From Serripes groenlandicus (lineage: Eukaryota; Mollusca; Bivalvia; Cardiida; Cardiidae), in assembly GCA_031761405.1 (NCBI GenBank), contig JASEVX010000012.1, positions 22,402,860 through 22,466,859 of the forward strand: DNA of 64,000 nucleotides. Reading direction: 5' to 3'. The notes beneath the pieces were generated by a model, which ran no database searches, was not told the DNA's origin, and worked only from the letters and a program-made list of their open reading frames with translations. Shown one piece after another: positions 34,501 through 46,561 of this stretch. Numbering within the stretch: position 1 is the stretch's first letter; each line of letters starts with the position of its first letter. The position numbers were made by a program, and so were the translations under genes.

Positions 34501-36259
34501 TGATATGTCAAAATTACTCGGCAACCGGATAAAAAACCAAGAGATTCGTAACTCTGAAATAGATAGCGAATTCGAAAAGGTGTGGTGTCATTTTGAGACC
34601 GATCTTCCACGACAGAATGATACAAAATTATGTATTATGAAAACATTTGAAATTCAAATGAAAGAAATGCTCCATAAATATAATACTGTCTTAAAACAAC
34701 GGATAGAAAAAATAGGATGGCCACAATGTTACAATAAAAAACATAATAACATTATTCCCTTGAGTAAATCGGTAAGTAATGTAGGTTTAAAAGACAAGGA
34801 CCTAGGCGCTACACTTTCGTTTACTATTAAAACCGCCGTGGAGATAATATATCCACATTTACAATCTTTGTTTTCAGATTTAGAGAAATATATTGAATGC
34901 AGGGCGTGTATAGATTGTGAAATATTGGAACAACATATAAAAGAGTATCTTCGTAAAATAGAACAATGGATAAACGATATGGACAAAAAACAAGCTCAGA
35001 TAGGAGTGCTATTAAAACCAACTTTCAAGATAAAGGTCTATCTGCATGCAAGTAGTTATGCTGTACAACGGTTTGAAGCTCAAAATGAAAACTTTGAAAG
35101 GAAACAAGGAGCAGCAGCCCATTTTTTAAAATACAAGAAACATATAAGGCACAAATTAGATTCGATGATCAACGACAGATCCGCAGAGGATAATACAGCA
35201 TTTTATTTTACTTCAGTAATAACTAATTTTGCAAGGGGAGAAATCAAACATAAGGTGACCAGTAAAGTTATTGACCAACTTTATAAGGACATTCCTAGTC
35301 AAAAATATCATCTGCTCGTAGAAATGATAACAGACTTGGCGAGAACAGGACAATTTGAAGACTGGATATCATACCTTATATCTGCAAAGAATTATGCACA
35401 AATATGGATTGAGAGAAAATCCATATCACATCTCTTTGGCAAAGATCGGTTATATAGCAATATAGCAAAGAGTGAAGTTGGTCTTCTTTTTGCCGACGTA
35501 ATACAAGCAATTCATAAAAGCCTTAGTAACGAAACAGAACCAATGAAAACAGATGTATGGATAAAGTCGTTCTCAAAATGTATGAAAGCGTATCAAATTC
35601 CATCAGATAATTTCATTAGGGTTATTTTAGAATTGAAGGAAATAACGTCAAAAAATAGTAAAGACTTCTCAACTCTTCTAATACAAAACATAGAAGAATC
35701 TGAGGAGGATCTGAAACTTGTAATAGAACGTACAACTGCCGCAACAGTTAACTGGAACACCATAAATCCGTATGAGGAAATCTTAAGGCGTATATGGGGA
35801 TGTCCTGAATCGTGTCCTTTCTGTGGAGAACCGTGTGCCAAGGGATCCAAACATGACGATACAAAACACTTTTGTATACAGCACAGACCCTCTGGGTGCC
35901 ATGGGGCTTATAACAGTAAAACCTTGGAAATATGTTTGACATCGTGCAATTACGATGTGCAATCTAAGCTGGCACATACTTATAGCATATTAGGATTCAA
36001 AAGCAATAAGAGCGCTAATAAGCCATGTAAATCTGATAGATATAGAGACTTCGCTAAGTGTGTACATGATTGGGATATTGCGCCGAACGCAAACATGAAA
36101 GACACGTCGAAAATATGGCTATGGTTTATGGCACAATATAAGGACAAATTGAAAGAAAGGTATGGCGTTGTCGTGGATAATATTCCTGCCTCCTGGAGTG
36201 AAATAACGAAAGAAGAAGCAATCAAAAGCTACAGAGAGCATATTATGTCTAATAAATGA
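31518..36259 (+). CDS. Exon 9: VLIG/GVIN-type giant GTPase body
   Basis: One 4742-nt exon after acceptor TTTATTCTTTACTTCAG. The frame is open from the acceptor, 11 codons before the first ATG (31553), so that ATG is probably internal. Numbering from that Met (1568 residues): an N-terminal VLIG-family region with SFARIGRPRYSKSEFLNKLL near 160; P-loop GMQSSGKST (597-605); TKG switch I near 624; DTEG switch II (648-651); and YHNV (722-725) where classical GTPases have N/TKxD, as in other VLIG proteins. A long helical region follows, then a C-terminal Cys/His cluster (C1421, C1424, C1428, H1434, H1439, C1441, H1444) typical of the family's end. It lies intact, ends in TGA, and is shorter than mammalian VLIG-1. 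Large single exons are usual for this family. Confidence 0.93.
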
Positions 36260-36348
36260 ATAAGTTGAAGACTAAACAATAAGACTTGCAAAGTGACCTT
36301 TATCCTTTATGAACATTTCATACAAATTATCCTTCCGACACATCGGAA

Positions 36349-36354
36349 AATAAA
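36349..36354 (+). promoter_or_regulatory. Polyadenylation signal AATAAA
   Basis: Canonical hexamer 90 nt after the TGA of the VLIG exon. It would give a short 3' UTR. Confidence 0.6.
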
Positions 36355-36369
36355 ATGCACGGTTGATTA

Positions 36370-38170
36370 GTAAACTTAATGTGCCAATGAGTGGCGCTTT
36401 GCGAAACTAAGCAGTATGCACCTGCGACCAGTGTAGAATCAGATCAGCAAGCGCAGCCACTGCTCGCGAATTAGTTTAAGAAAGATTGTATAGCATGTAA
36501 GCACAGGCAATGCTTTTTTCGCACATGCAACCAATTAAATAATTATGCTAATTATGATTTGAGTACATCTCAGTTGTTTACTCTAAAGTTGTTCTCGACA
36601 AGTCAAGCCTTGTAAAAACATTTATTGATAATTTAGGCCTCCGGTCCAAAAAAAATTATAATGCATGAATTATACATTTTGTGTCCCGTGTTGTATGTCG
36701 TGGTTATTAAGTTTTATGTAAATTACAAGCTATACAAAGATACAAATATGCTCGACTGTCGTCTAGTCAACATATGACAGCTCATGAGATCATAAAAATC
36801 GTGCAGAGATGTTCCATAATTATAACAACTGAAAAGGTATTGCTCACGCTGAAGAGACTAGTTTTGGCAATGGGAATAACCCATGATATTCAGACAATAT
36901 ATGCAGTTTCTCCTTGGTAGAAAATGCTGGTATGTAAACTAATTCCACTACTCAACCTGAATTTCTCAAAAAGCTCATTTATATATTTAAGTTGATCTAA
37001 TACTAAGTATCTTACAACAGTAATGATTTAAATAAGTAAAATAACAAATTTATTTCAGATTTAGTCATATTTCACACCTCTTCCGTAAAAAATGCATTGT
37101 ATATATTTAATTATAATATGTAATTGACTTTACGTTGAATTTGTCCGATTTGATATTAATAATAATAATATTTTGATATCATCTTCCCTATTTTTATCCT
37201 AACAATCAAGACTAAATAAACAGCAGGATTAAAACATTAATCAGACGAGTCTATTATATATGTAATTACGGTCTTGATATCTGCACTACACGATTATTGA
37301 AAGCATTATGGAATTGTAAATATCTGTTCCTTTCTCACTGTACTACATTTTCAAAACTGCTAACTAACTGCAAGTAATAATCTGAGCCATCCCACGAGAA
37401 AACCAACATTGCGGACTCTGCGTAAAGTATCGACCCGGATTAGCCTAAGCATGCCGCACAGACACGCCTCGCCTCCTGAGGATTTTCTGGTACAGGAATC
37501 ATTACTCTATACCTCTATCCCCCTGAGACAGAATGTGTTGGCCCAGACTGATCTGGGTCGATACATTACGCAGATTCTATAATAAATTTTTTTTTTTTTA
37601 TCTCGGGACGGATCATCTTTACTTACTTACTCTGATCGCTCCATCTTTTTCCTGAAACCAGGCAGTCAGTCGTAATGCTATCCCCTAAACCCTGAGCGCC
37701 AACGTGGATTTAGTAAGAAACATTATATTTTAATGATGAAATTGTTAGATTGTTTGGACATTTTTTGGTAAATTGCAATAAATAGTCTTGTTATAAATTA
37801 GACTTTTACATTTCCATCATTTGTGTTGTTGCTTTTTTTTCAATCTGTTTTGTTAACCCTTTCACTGATTCAACTTCCATCGTAATCAAGAGTATCCATT
37901 CTTCAATTCAGATGTTTTCAATCATCCAAGAAATAAATCAATCGTTGTCCCTATTATATTTGATTGATCGGAGTTTAACACCGCTTTCAACATGTTTTCA
38001 GTTACATTACAGCATTTCCTGAGTAAGTTACCAGAACTACTGGTCCATTTATCCGGACATCAGCCAGTCAGTCGTAATGCTAACCCCGCAACACTGAACC
38101 CCAAAGAGGGCAGCCATTACTACCATTTTGGTATGGCCCCTAATAGATTAGAGAATCCCCAAAATAAACC
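36370..38170. other. Intergenic, repeat fragments only
   Basis: No gene is seen. Near 37660 and 38065 two copies of CAGTCAGTCGTAATGCTA occur, and a third variant is near 4112, indicating an old dispersed repeat with CCATTACTACCA downstream. 37260-37590 and the remainder are unassigned. Confidence 0.45.
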
Positions 38171-38338
38171 TTAACCCTTTCCCACATACAGACGCTTTCT
38201 GACGCCTCTGCAGTCGACGGATTTTTTAAAACATGTCGACAAAAGAGGTTATTGTACTTTCATTTAAAGAGGGTTACCAATTGTGTTCGTGTTTTTTTCA
38301 AAGTCGTCTGCTGCAGATTTGTTGTTAAGGATTAATTA
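38171..38338. mobile_element. TTAA MITE, internally deleted
   Basis: Starts TTAACCCTTTCCCACATACA. It lacks the central palindrome and ends in CAAAGTCGTCTGCTGCAGAT with a decayed right terminal repeat. Confidence 0.65.
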
Positions 38339-38869
38339 ATGGTCAGCAGCAACTGTCAACATCATAGTGAAAGTTGCTATAAATAAACGACTTATCCCAT
38401 TTCAATTATTTGTTCCTTTCTGTATCAAAATTATACTTCCTTTTTTCTTTCAGATGAATTTTATGTTCAAATATTTTCTCAAATGACTACAAAAATCATC
38501 AGATAATGGTTAAAATTTCAGTCATGGCGTCCCTCCTTTTTGCTAAGTAATGCCGGGACAAAAGCAGAAGTGTCCTTATAGTTTATCTGCAAACCCTTTC
38601 TGACACACCAAACCTGCACAACATATTGTTAACACTTGGTCCAATAAAACATGTTTATCTAATTTCTCCTTCTGCAACAATGTTTCAACTCTTTTCATTA
38701 CTTTTTTTTTCCATTAAATGAGATTTACCATGTTTTGCCTAGAAAATTTCAAAGTTGTCTGCTGCATACTTGTTTTATGTGGATAGGGGTTAAATGCAAA
38801 TAACCAGAACAGAAATAAGAACACATTTCAACAGCAGTCTGCAGGTCAACATCAACAGATCAACACTCA

Positions 38870-41075
38870 GGCCAACCTTTATCCACCACTCGGGACAGGT
38901 CAACCTTTATTCAACACTCAGGATGGTTTAAACTCTTATTCAACACTCAGGATGGTTTAAACTCTTATTCAACACTAAGGATAACTAAACTCTTTATTTA
39001 ACACTCAGGACAGATTAAACCTTTATTAAAACACTCAGAATATATAGTTAAAACCTTTATTCAACATTCAGGACAGCTTAAACCTTTATTCAACACCCAG
39101 GACAGCTTAAACCTTTAGCCAACACTTAGGACAACTTAAAACTGTATCAACACCCAGGACAGCTTAAACCTTTGGCCAATACTCAGAACAGCTTAAAACT
39201 TTATCAACACTCTGGACAGCTTAAACCTTTAATCAACACTCAGGACAGCTTAAACCTTTATTAAAACACTCAGGATAGTTAGAACCTTTATTCAACACTC
39301 AGGACAGGCTTAACCTTTATTCAACACTAAGGATAACCTAAACCTTTATTCAACATTCAGGACAGCTTAAACCTTTATTCAACACTCAGCACAGCTTAAA
39401 CCTTTATTAAAACACTGAGGATAGCTAAAACCTTTCTTCAACACTCCGGACTACTAAACATTTATTTGAACACTCTGGATAGTTAGAACCTTCATTCAAC
39501 ACTCAGGACAGTTTAAACATTTATTCAACACTCAGGACAGCTTAAACCTTAATTAAAACACTCAGGATAGTCAGAACCTTTAATGAACACTCAGGACACC
39601 TTTAACCTTTATTAAACACACAGGGTAGCTAAAACCTTTAATCAACACTCAGGACAGCTTAAACCTTTATTAAAAACACTCAGGATAGTTAGAACATTTA
39701 TTCAACACTCAGGACAGGCTTAACCTTTATTCAACACTCAGACAGCTTAAACCGTTATTCAACACTAAGGATAACTAACATCTTTATTTAACACTCAGGA
39801 CAGATTAAACCTTTATTAAAACACTCAGAATAGTTAAAACCTTTATCAACACTCTGGACAGCTTAAACTTTTAATCAACACTCAGGACAGCTTAAACCTT
39901 TATTAAAACACTCAGGATAGTTAGAACCTTTATTCAACACTCAGGACAGGCTTAACCTTTATTCAAAACTCAGACAGCTTAAACCTTTAATCAACACTAA
40001 GGATAACCTAAACCTTTATTCAACACTCAGCACAGCTTAAACCTTTATTAAAACACTGAGGATAGCTAAAACCTTTCTTCAACACTCCGGACTACTAAAC
40101 ATTTATTTGAACACTCTGGAAAGTTAGAACCTTCATTCAACACTCAGGACAGTTTAAACATTTATTCAACATTCAGGACAGCTTAAACCTTAATTAAAAC
40201 ACTCAGGATAGTCAGAACCTTTATTGAACACTCAGGACACCTTTAACCTTTATTAAACACACCGGGTAGCTAAAACCTTTATTCAACATTCCGGACAGCT
40301 AAATCCTTTATTTAAACAATCTGGATAATAAGAACCTTTATTCAATACTCAGGACAGCTTCAACCTTTATTCAACACTCAGGACAGCTTAAATCTTTATT
40401 CAACCCTCAGGACAGCTTAAACCTTAATTAAAACACTCAGGACAGTTAGCACCTTGATTAAACACTCAGGACATCTTTAACCTTGATTAAACACTCAGGG
40501 CAGCTTAAACCTTAATTCAACACTCAGGACAGCTTTAACCTTTATTAAAACACTTAGGATAGTTAAAACCTTTATTCAACACTTAGGACAGATTAAACCT
40601 TTATTCAACACTCAGGACAGCTTACACATACATTAAAACACTCAGGATAGCTAAAACACTCTGGATAGTTAGAACCTCTATTCAACACTCAGGACAGCTT
40701 CAATCTTTATTCAACACAGCTTAAACCTTTATTAAAATACTCAGGACAGTTAAAACGTTTATCAAACGCACAGGAAAGTTAAAACCTTTACTCAACACAG
40801 CTTAAACCTTTAGTCAACACTCAGAACAGCTTAAACCTTTATTAAAACACTCAGGACACATGTAACCTTTATTTAACACTCAGGACAGCTTAAACCTTTA
40901 TTCAACACTCAAGACAGCTTAAACCTTTATTCAACACTCAGGACAGCTTAAACCTTTATTAAAACACTCAGTACAGCTGAACCCTTTATTTAAACCATCA
41001 AGACATTTAAAACCTTTAATAAAACACTCAATATAGCTAAAACCTTTATTCAACATTCAGAGCAGTTAAAACGTT
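38870..41075. repeat. 2.2-kb minisatellite, unit about 29-32 bp
   Basis: Roughly 70 head-to-tail units close to AACACTCAGGACAGCTTAAA followed by CCTTTATTC. Variants (GGATAGTTAGAA, CACAGCTT, CTCCGGACTACTAAAC) recur in the same order about 640 bp apart (39385-39510 and 40025-40160), showing higher-order duplication. Non-coding. Confidence 0.92.
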
Positions 41076-41194
41076 CAAGGGAATTCATGCAAAAATAGTG
41101 TTTAGCATAGTTTAAAAGTATATTGAATTTCACATTTTTCCACCAAATCAGTCAACATTTTTTCAGATGTTTGACAATAGTCAATACAACAAAC

Positions 41195-41395
41195 GTCATT
41201 TGTATACCACCAACAGCCTATGTGGAAATATATCCAGTTGCTGTGAATGACTGTACATAGTTTAAAAGTATATTGAATTTGACTGTTGAATCAGGAACCA
41301 CATGGGTAGATGAACTGGCCATGATATGACTGAAAAAGGTTGAAAACGGCATTAAACCCCAATCAACCAATCAACCAATCAATGAATCAACTCAT
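41195..41395 (+). repeat. SINE family 2, copy 3 (diverged)
   Basis: Ends ACGGCATTAAACCCCAATCA with an ATCA-type tail. The middle holds a duplicated piece also present 110 bp upstream (AGTTTAAAAGTATATTGAAT at 41109 and 41259). Confidence 0.6.
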
Positions 41396-41725
41396 TATTC
41401 CTCATTTAAGATTAATGATTCAGAGATAAGGAGGAGTAAGCTGGATATTTTCCCACAATATTTCTCTAAACCCAACATGACTCTATGTTGTGGCTACTCA
41501 TTAGAAGCATTGCAGTGAGACAATTCTCTTGAGTACCAACAACATAGGGTTTGAAGGTCAAATAAGGATTTTAGAACTTGTATATACATAATCATACCTC
41601 TTCAATTTCACTAAGGGGGATATCGAGTGCTTGAACAGGCTTCATACCTTACTGTTAACCGTTTCCCACATACAACAAATCTGCAGACAACGACTTAAAA
41701 AACATCTAGGCAAGAATGTGGAAAA

Positions 41726-42182
41726 AACAAGAGAACCATGATGGCCCTGGATTGCTCACTTGATTATTTTTTTCACATTAGCCATATAAGCCCCGCCCCC
41801 TGGCGGCCATGTTTTTCGACCAATCAACATGGCTTTAAGGAATCTGATAGTGGGTCACTTAAGGAACATCTCTACAAAATTATTTGAAAATATGTAAGAC
41901 ACTTTTCAAGAAGATTTTTTAAGTTTTCACTAGAGCCATATAAGGCAAAATAGCCCCGCCCCCCCCTGGCGGCCATGTTTTTCAACCAATCAATATGGCT
42001 TGAAGGAATCTGATAGAGGGTCATCCAAGGAACATTTCTACAACATTATTTGAAAATATGTAAGACACTTTTGGAGAAGATTTTTTAAGTTTTCACTAGA
42101 GCCATATAAGGCAAAATAGCCCCCCCCCCCCCCGATCACAATAACTTACCTTGAGCACTTCGTGCTCAGGTGAGCTAAAAAG
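41726..42182 (+). mobile_element. Pearl-like element, short copy
   Basis: Begins AACAAGAGAACCATGATGG. It has two core units, a poly-C run (42121-42133) where part of the core is lost, and the terminal hairpin with arms TGAGCAC / GTGCTCA followed by GCTAAAAAG. It appears inserted in a TTAA MITE whose left half (TTTCCCACATACAACAAATC) lies just upstream at 41661. Confidence 0.7.
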
Positions 42183-42401
42183 TATAATAAATGAAAAGAA
42201 TTGAAAACATGGTGGCAAAAAGGAGAAATTTCTCATTATGATCAATTTCTCCTTTTGTCACAATGTTTACAACTCTTTTCAATATTTATTCTTTCAATTA
42301 TAGAGACTTTCCATATATTTGAGGGTTTGAGGGTCAATTCAGGATTATAGAACATGAAATATACATCTTGTCTACAGCTCTGTCAGGATTACATTTTCCT
42401 T

Positions 42402-42630
42402 TTAACCCTTTCCCTCATACAACAATTCTGCAGCAGACGACTTTGAACATTTTTTGTCAAAAAAAAGAAAATCTCTATAATTGAATGGATAACCTATGAC
42501 TAAAATTGGAAAACATTGTGGCAAAGAGAGAAATTGCTCGTTTTGAGCAATTTCTTCTTTTGTCACTATGTTTTCAAAAAGCCTTCTGCTGCAGAGGTAA
42601 GAAAGCGTCTATATGTGGAAAGGTTTTTTT
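42402..42630. mobile_element. TTAA MITE with decayed right end
   Basis: Starts TTAACCCTTTCCCTCATACA. Contains GAGAAATTGCTCG/TGAGCAATTTCTTC and CTTCTGCTGCAGAGG. The right terminal repeat is decayed near 42620. Confidence 0.7.
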
Positions 42631-43057
42631 TAAGCATTTTCTCCTTTTGCAACAATATTTTTAACTTGATCAATCAGTGTATTCAGGCGGTAAATCTGAT
42701 CTGGCCCTGCACTAATAAGTCAATTAACCCTTCAAATTGATGCCGACATCCAGTGAGCCTATGGATCTACACAGATACAGAGACCGATCTTTATCAACAC
42801 TTGTCACTTGGACAAATTACTCCCCTCCCCGTTCTTCAGTAAAAAGTCAAATGCGACCTTGATCTTTGATCTACTAATGATCCCAAAATCCATATGGATC
42901 TTCCCAAGGCAATAATGGTCATTAGATTTCTAAAGTATCATCATATTAACTTAAAATGTTAAACATTTTGAAGGATTGTTTTTTCATTGTGACCTTCATG
43001 TTTTTCCTATTAATCCCAATTGGAAAATACGGTAATGATTGACGAAGAATACACTGT

Positions 43058-43153
43058 TCATTCCAGGGAACTCTTCAGAAATCTGTTAAGGTCTGGAGTC
43101 CCCATTATATTGTTGTCTTTGAATTCTAAATCTTCATTTTCAAGGTCACTTAA
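43058..43153 (-). CDS. Gene 2 terminal exon
   Basis: Acceptor TTTTTTTTCTTCAG with a long pyrimidine tract, 31 codons (SDLENEDLEFKDNNIMGTPD in the middle) and TGA at 43060-43058. The acidic tail ends in a short helix (RFLKSSLE). Confidence 0.55.
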   Translation of the reverse strand, partial: LSDLENEDLEFKDNNIMGTPDLNRFLKSSLE

Positions 43154-43209
43154 CTGAAGAAAAAAAAAATCAGAGTATCCATGACACTGTAACGTTCACA
43201 TTTGGAGAG

Positions 43210-43438
43210 TTAACCCTTTCCCACTTACAACAAATCTGCAGCAGAAAACTTTGAAAACATGTTGCCAAAAATAAGGGAAATCTCAGTAAATGAAAGTACA
43301 ATAATTGAAAACGGTTCAAAACATTGTGGCAAAAGGAGAAATTGCTCATAATGAGCAATTCCTCAATTTGTCACAATGTTTTTAAACGTTGTCTACTGCG
43401 GAGCCGTTAAAATGTGTCTGTATGTGGAAAATGGTTAA
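43210..43438. mobile_element. TTAA MITE
   Basis: TTAACCCTTTCCCACTTACA ... TGTGGAAAATGGTTAA with the central palindrome GAAATTGCTCATAATGAGCA. Starts 57 bp from the terminal exon acceptor of gene 2. Confidence 0.85.
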
Positions 43439-43559
43439 ATAGCAGTTTATCCAAGACACGACATATCACTTTTGAAATCTTTGCGGGAGACAAATATGGA
43501 AAACAATGTCTAGAGCGCTAAATAAGGTTTATATTTCACATTCTTAACTCCTTATTTGA

Positions 43560-43640
43560 CACATAAACCCTTTATTGTGGGCATGCAAATGAATAGTCTC
43601 ACTGAGACGATTCTTTTGAGTACCCACATCATAGGGCTTG
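43560..43640. repeat. Hairpin-type repeat copy
   Basis: Inverted arms TGTGGGC...TGCAAATGAATAGTCTC and GAGACGATTCTTTTGAGTAC CCACATCATAGGG; same family as 13476 and 55603. Confidence 0.5.
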
Positions 43641-43779
43641 GTTTGGTAATAAGAGAGATATTGTAGGGATAAGACAAGTTTACTCCCCATTATCTAGAGC
43701 TCAGCATTGTGGAATAAGCTGTCAAAATATACACCTGTCAAGGGGCCATAACTCTGAAGCCTTTACCCCTTGTAGATGC

Positions 43780-44426
43780 ATTTTGACGCATCTGCAGCAG
43801 ACGACCGTGGAAAACATGTTTTAAACTGTATATAATTATTTTAACACATGACAATGCTTGTATCCGATCTAGTTTACCCATTACGTATTTCTTTACATGT
43901 CATATGTGTAATATAGCATGACCGAATCACTATTTTTGTATTCATCCGCAAATGTTTACAAAATGGCTGAGAACATGTATCCGGTAAATTTCAAACGTCA
44001 CCATAGATGGAAGAGGTAAAGGGACCATTATAGGTCTTAATATATTTTTGTGCAAGATTAGTTAACAGTTTATTAAGCATTACATGTTGGGACTATTTTC
44101 TGACAGCGAAAAACGGATTATCTTTTTGTGCTTCGTCACGTTATAAAAAGAATCTGACATTCATTGTCCAAGAAATTTATTATTAAGCTCGCCAGAGACT
44201 CGTTTAATAACAAATTTCTTGAACTGGTTTAATAAAACTTTATATGAAATGACAACTCATGTCAGATCCTATATATACTTTCATTTGTAGAGAATTTCTT
44301 TTTTTGCTTAAATGTTTTTAGAAGTCGTCTACTGCAAATTTTTGGTATTTGGGAAAAGGTTTAATATTAGAGATTGTCTTGCTAGAAATCAATCTTGCCT
44401 TCATATCCCATCTGAAGACAGGCATA
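43780..44426. other. Intronic DNA with MITE halves
   Basis: Contains isolated MITE pieces (GCATCTGCAGCAGACGACCG at 43788; GAAGTCGTCTACTGCAAATT near 44320) and otherwise unassigned AT-rich sequence. Confidence 0.45.
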
Positions 44427-45115
44427 AACAAGAGCACCCCAAGCAAACGCCAACGCTCATCTGCTTTTTTCTAAGTTGAAAAAGGAGCATAACTGGATAA
44501 TTATTAAAGCAACAGTTATGTGACCTGGTATAGAGATGTGTATGTTCCTAGGAACATGTGTACCAAGTTTCATTTGAAAAAGTTGAACGGTTTTTGAGAT
44601 GTGAGTTAAGGTTCAAGTTTTGTGACGACCCAGACGCTGCCGAAGCCAAGGATATCACAATACCCCTACTTTTTTTTTCGAAAAAGCAGACAAGCTAAAA
44701 AGGATAAAGGACATGTGACAAATAAATGAAGTTTTTATCGTGTTCACAAAGTCAATTATAACATTTTAAACGGCCATATTTCAGTCATGCATGACGGATC
44801 TAGCTGGTTTTCAAAAGGAACCGAGCTCTCATGTATATCTAGCTACTGTATAAGTTTGGTAAACAGCAGATAATAAATGTTGACTTTTATCTTGTTCACA
44901 ACGTCAATTATAGCAATTTTGCCAATTTTAAAGGGCCATAATCCCGTTATGCATGGACGGATCTGGCTGGTTTTCAAAAGGACCCGAGCTCTCATGGATA
45001 TCTAGATACTGAATAAGTTGAGTAAACATCGGATAGTAAATGAAGACAAGAAATTGTGGACGGACGACTGACGACAAACAACGGACAAAGGGCGATCACA
45101 GAAGCTCACCTTGTC
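44427..45115 (+). mobile_element. Pearl-architecture element, different core
   Basis: Starts AACAAGAGCACCCC. It has two long core units (GTTCACAAAGTCAATTATA; GGTTTTCAAAAGGA followed by CCGAGCTCTCATG), then GGACGGACGACTGACGAC and CAAAGGGCGATCACAGAAGC TCACC. Same start and tail as the 1421 element but a different core, suggesting core exchange. Confidence 0.55.
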
Positions 45116-45469
45116 ACTACCTGATAAACATGCTATAAAAGTTATTTTAGCCCTGTCTCACACACATACAACATGGCAAAAGGAGCATTTGCTTGTTTTC
45201 TTCAATTTCTCTTATTGTCCAAATGTTTTCAAAAGTTGTCTGATGCAAAGGTGTCCGAGGAAAACGATTTACTATAATTACTGGAATTTTAAAAAAAATA
45301 TTGCGGCAAAAGGAGCTTGTTTTAAGCAATTTCTCCTTTTGTCTGAATGTTTTCAAAAGTCAGCTGTTGTATATGCGCCTGTATTTAGGAAAGGGTTAAA
45401 CAAACAACTATCTACTTTATTGTCTATTCATGGTACAGACGATTCAATCACATGTACACAACAAAGTAC

Positions 45470-45559
45470 CTGAGCGACAGAATCGCCTTCAGTCACCGAG
45501 GGCACGATCAGCGACAGCGCGTCGTCGGTATCTCTATTTCTGTTCCATGCCAATGAAGC
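45470..45559 (-). CDS. Gene 2 exon 7
   Basis: Acceptor CCAGTTTTCTCAG, donor CTCAG|GTACTT, 30 codons in phase 0 (SLAWNRNRDTDDALSLIVPS). Base composition is more GC-rich than the surroundings, as expected for coding DNA here. Confidence 0.55.
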
Positions 45560-45654
45560 CTGAGAAAACTGGAAGGTATAAACAGAATAAAAAATATTAA
45601 GAGAGGTCTGTCACTTTGGAATCTCATTGCATTGCAGATTAAGTATCATTTAAT

Positions 45655-45859
45655 GTAACCCTTTCCCATCTCCAGACACATTTTGATGCATCTCCAGCAC
45701 AAGACTTTTTAAAACATTGTGGCAAAAGGAGAGATTGCTCATAATGAGCAATTTATCCTTTTGCCAAAATGTTTTAGACTTGATATGAAAAAATTATGCT
45801 ATGATGAGATGCTTTCAAAGTTGTCTGCTATAGATTTGCTGTATGTTGGAATGGGTTAA
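45655..45859. mobile_element. TTAA MITE
   Basis: TAACCCTTTCCCATCTCCAG ... TTGGAATGGGTTAA with palindrome GAGATTGCTCATAATGAGCA. Confidence 0.75.
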
Positions 45860-45879
45860 ATAATATACATTCTTGAGAA

Positions 45880-46262
45880 AAATGGTAAAATTTGCCCCGC
45901 CCCTTGGTGGCCATGTTTTCATTTTTTTTTTTTTTAAAAGCTCTGCTCATGGATGGCCATGTTTTTTATATGTATTGGAACAAACATGGTAGAGGATCAC
46001 CCAAGGAACATTAATTCTTTGTGCCAAAATATTTTCAAATCAGGCCAGTACTCTTGGACAAGAAGATTTTTTCAAGTTTGAGCACTTTGTTTAATGCACA
46101 ATTTTGAAAGAGGACCAGCCAAGGAACATTCGAGAAACATCCCTGTGAAGTTTTGCTACAATGGATCCAACAGTTTAAGAGGAAAAATTGTTTTGAGAAG
46201 CTGTTGATGAAGAAGCATGACAGCTCATAATAAGCTCACCTAAGTGGTTTGGAGAGCTAAAA
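45880..46262 (+). mobile_element. Diverged pearl-like element
   Basis: Contains CCCCGCCCCTTGGTGGCCAT, CAAAATATTTTCAAATCAGG and a tail AATAAGCTCACCTAAGTGG followed by GAGAGCTAAAAATC. Confidence 0.5.
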
Positions 46263-46319
46263 ATCAATAAATATTTTTCTATATACAGTCAACTTTGTAT
46301 TAAGCAGTCATAATGAGCA

Positions 46320-46390
46320 ATTACTGCTTTTATCACAATGTTTTCTGCTACAGATGCGCCAGAGGGCGTCTGTATGTGGGAAAGGGTAAA
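46320..46390. mobile_element. TTAA MITE right half
   Basis: Contains ACTGCTTTTATCACAATGTT and the end CTGTATGTGGGAAAGGGTAA. Stops 22 nt from the donor of gene 2 exon 6. Confidence 0.6.
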
Positions 46391-46412
46391 AGCCCAAGAA
46401 TTTTTCTAATAC

Positions 46413-46476
46413 CTTTTCATTGTTGTGTGAATTCCTATGAGTGACATCATGGCTCTGTTCTTCACTTTCTATAAAG
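46413..46476 (-). CDS. Gene 2 exon 6
   Basis: Acceptor CCTTTTTTCCACAG, donor AAAAG|GTATTA. One base completes the split codon, then 21 codons (FIESEEQSHDVTHRNSHNNE). Acidic and Asn/His-rich, probably disordered. It converts phase 2 to phase 0, which the next exon needs. Confidence 0.5.
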
Positions 46477-46561
46477 CTGTGGAAAAAAGGAGCAGACTAT
46501 GAAAGGTGTGCTGTTTGATCTTCCCTCTCTATCTCTCTATCCCTCCCCTTCCCATATTTCA

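Larger units (their letters stand above)
21265..36259 (+). other. Gene model: 2A-like leader + two RRMs + VLIG-type giant GTPase (9 exons, 1918 aa predicted)
   Basis: Joining 21265-21454, 22118-22168, 24132-24299, 24903-25139, 25492-25599, 25747-25782, 28195-28254, 30179-30343 and 31518-36259 gives 5757 nt, 1919 codons including TGA. Every junction is phase 1 (one base left, two bases right), every donor starts GT and every acceptor ends AG, and no stop appears at any junction. Predicted order: leader (1-63), linker (64-81), RRM1 (about 86-160), RRM2 (about 165-240), Ser/Thr/Asp-rich linker (to about 338), and VLIG body (339-1918). VLIG proteins are cytosolic large GTPases, inducible by interferon in vertebrates. 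PARP14-like RRM pairs are the closest match I can name for the N-terminal part. The linkage of all exons into one mRNA is my inference. Confidence 0.65.

Noticed and set aside
31567..36225. Antisense open frames opposite the VLIG exon
   Set aside because: They are short shadows of the long coding frame with no independent domain or splice support.
38870..41075. CRISPR-like array
   Set aside because: Units are contiguous 29-32-bp variants of one sequence without unique spacers, in eukaryotic DNA.
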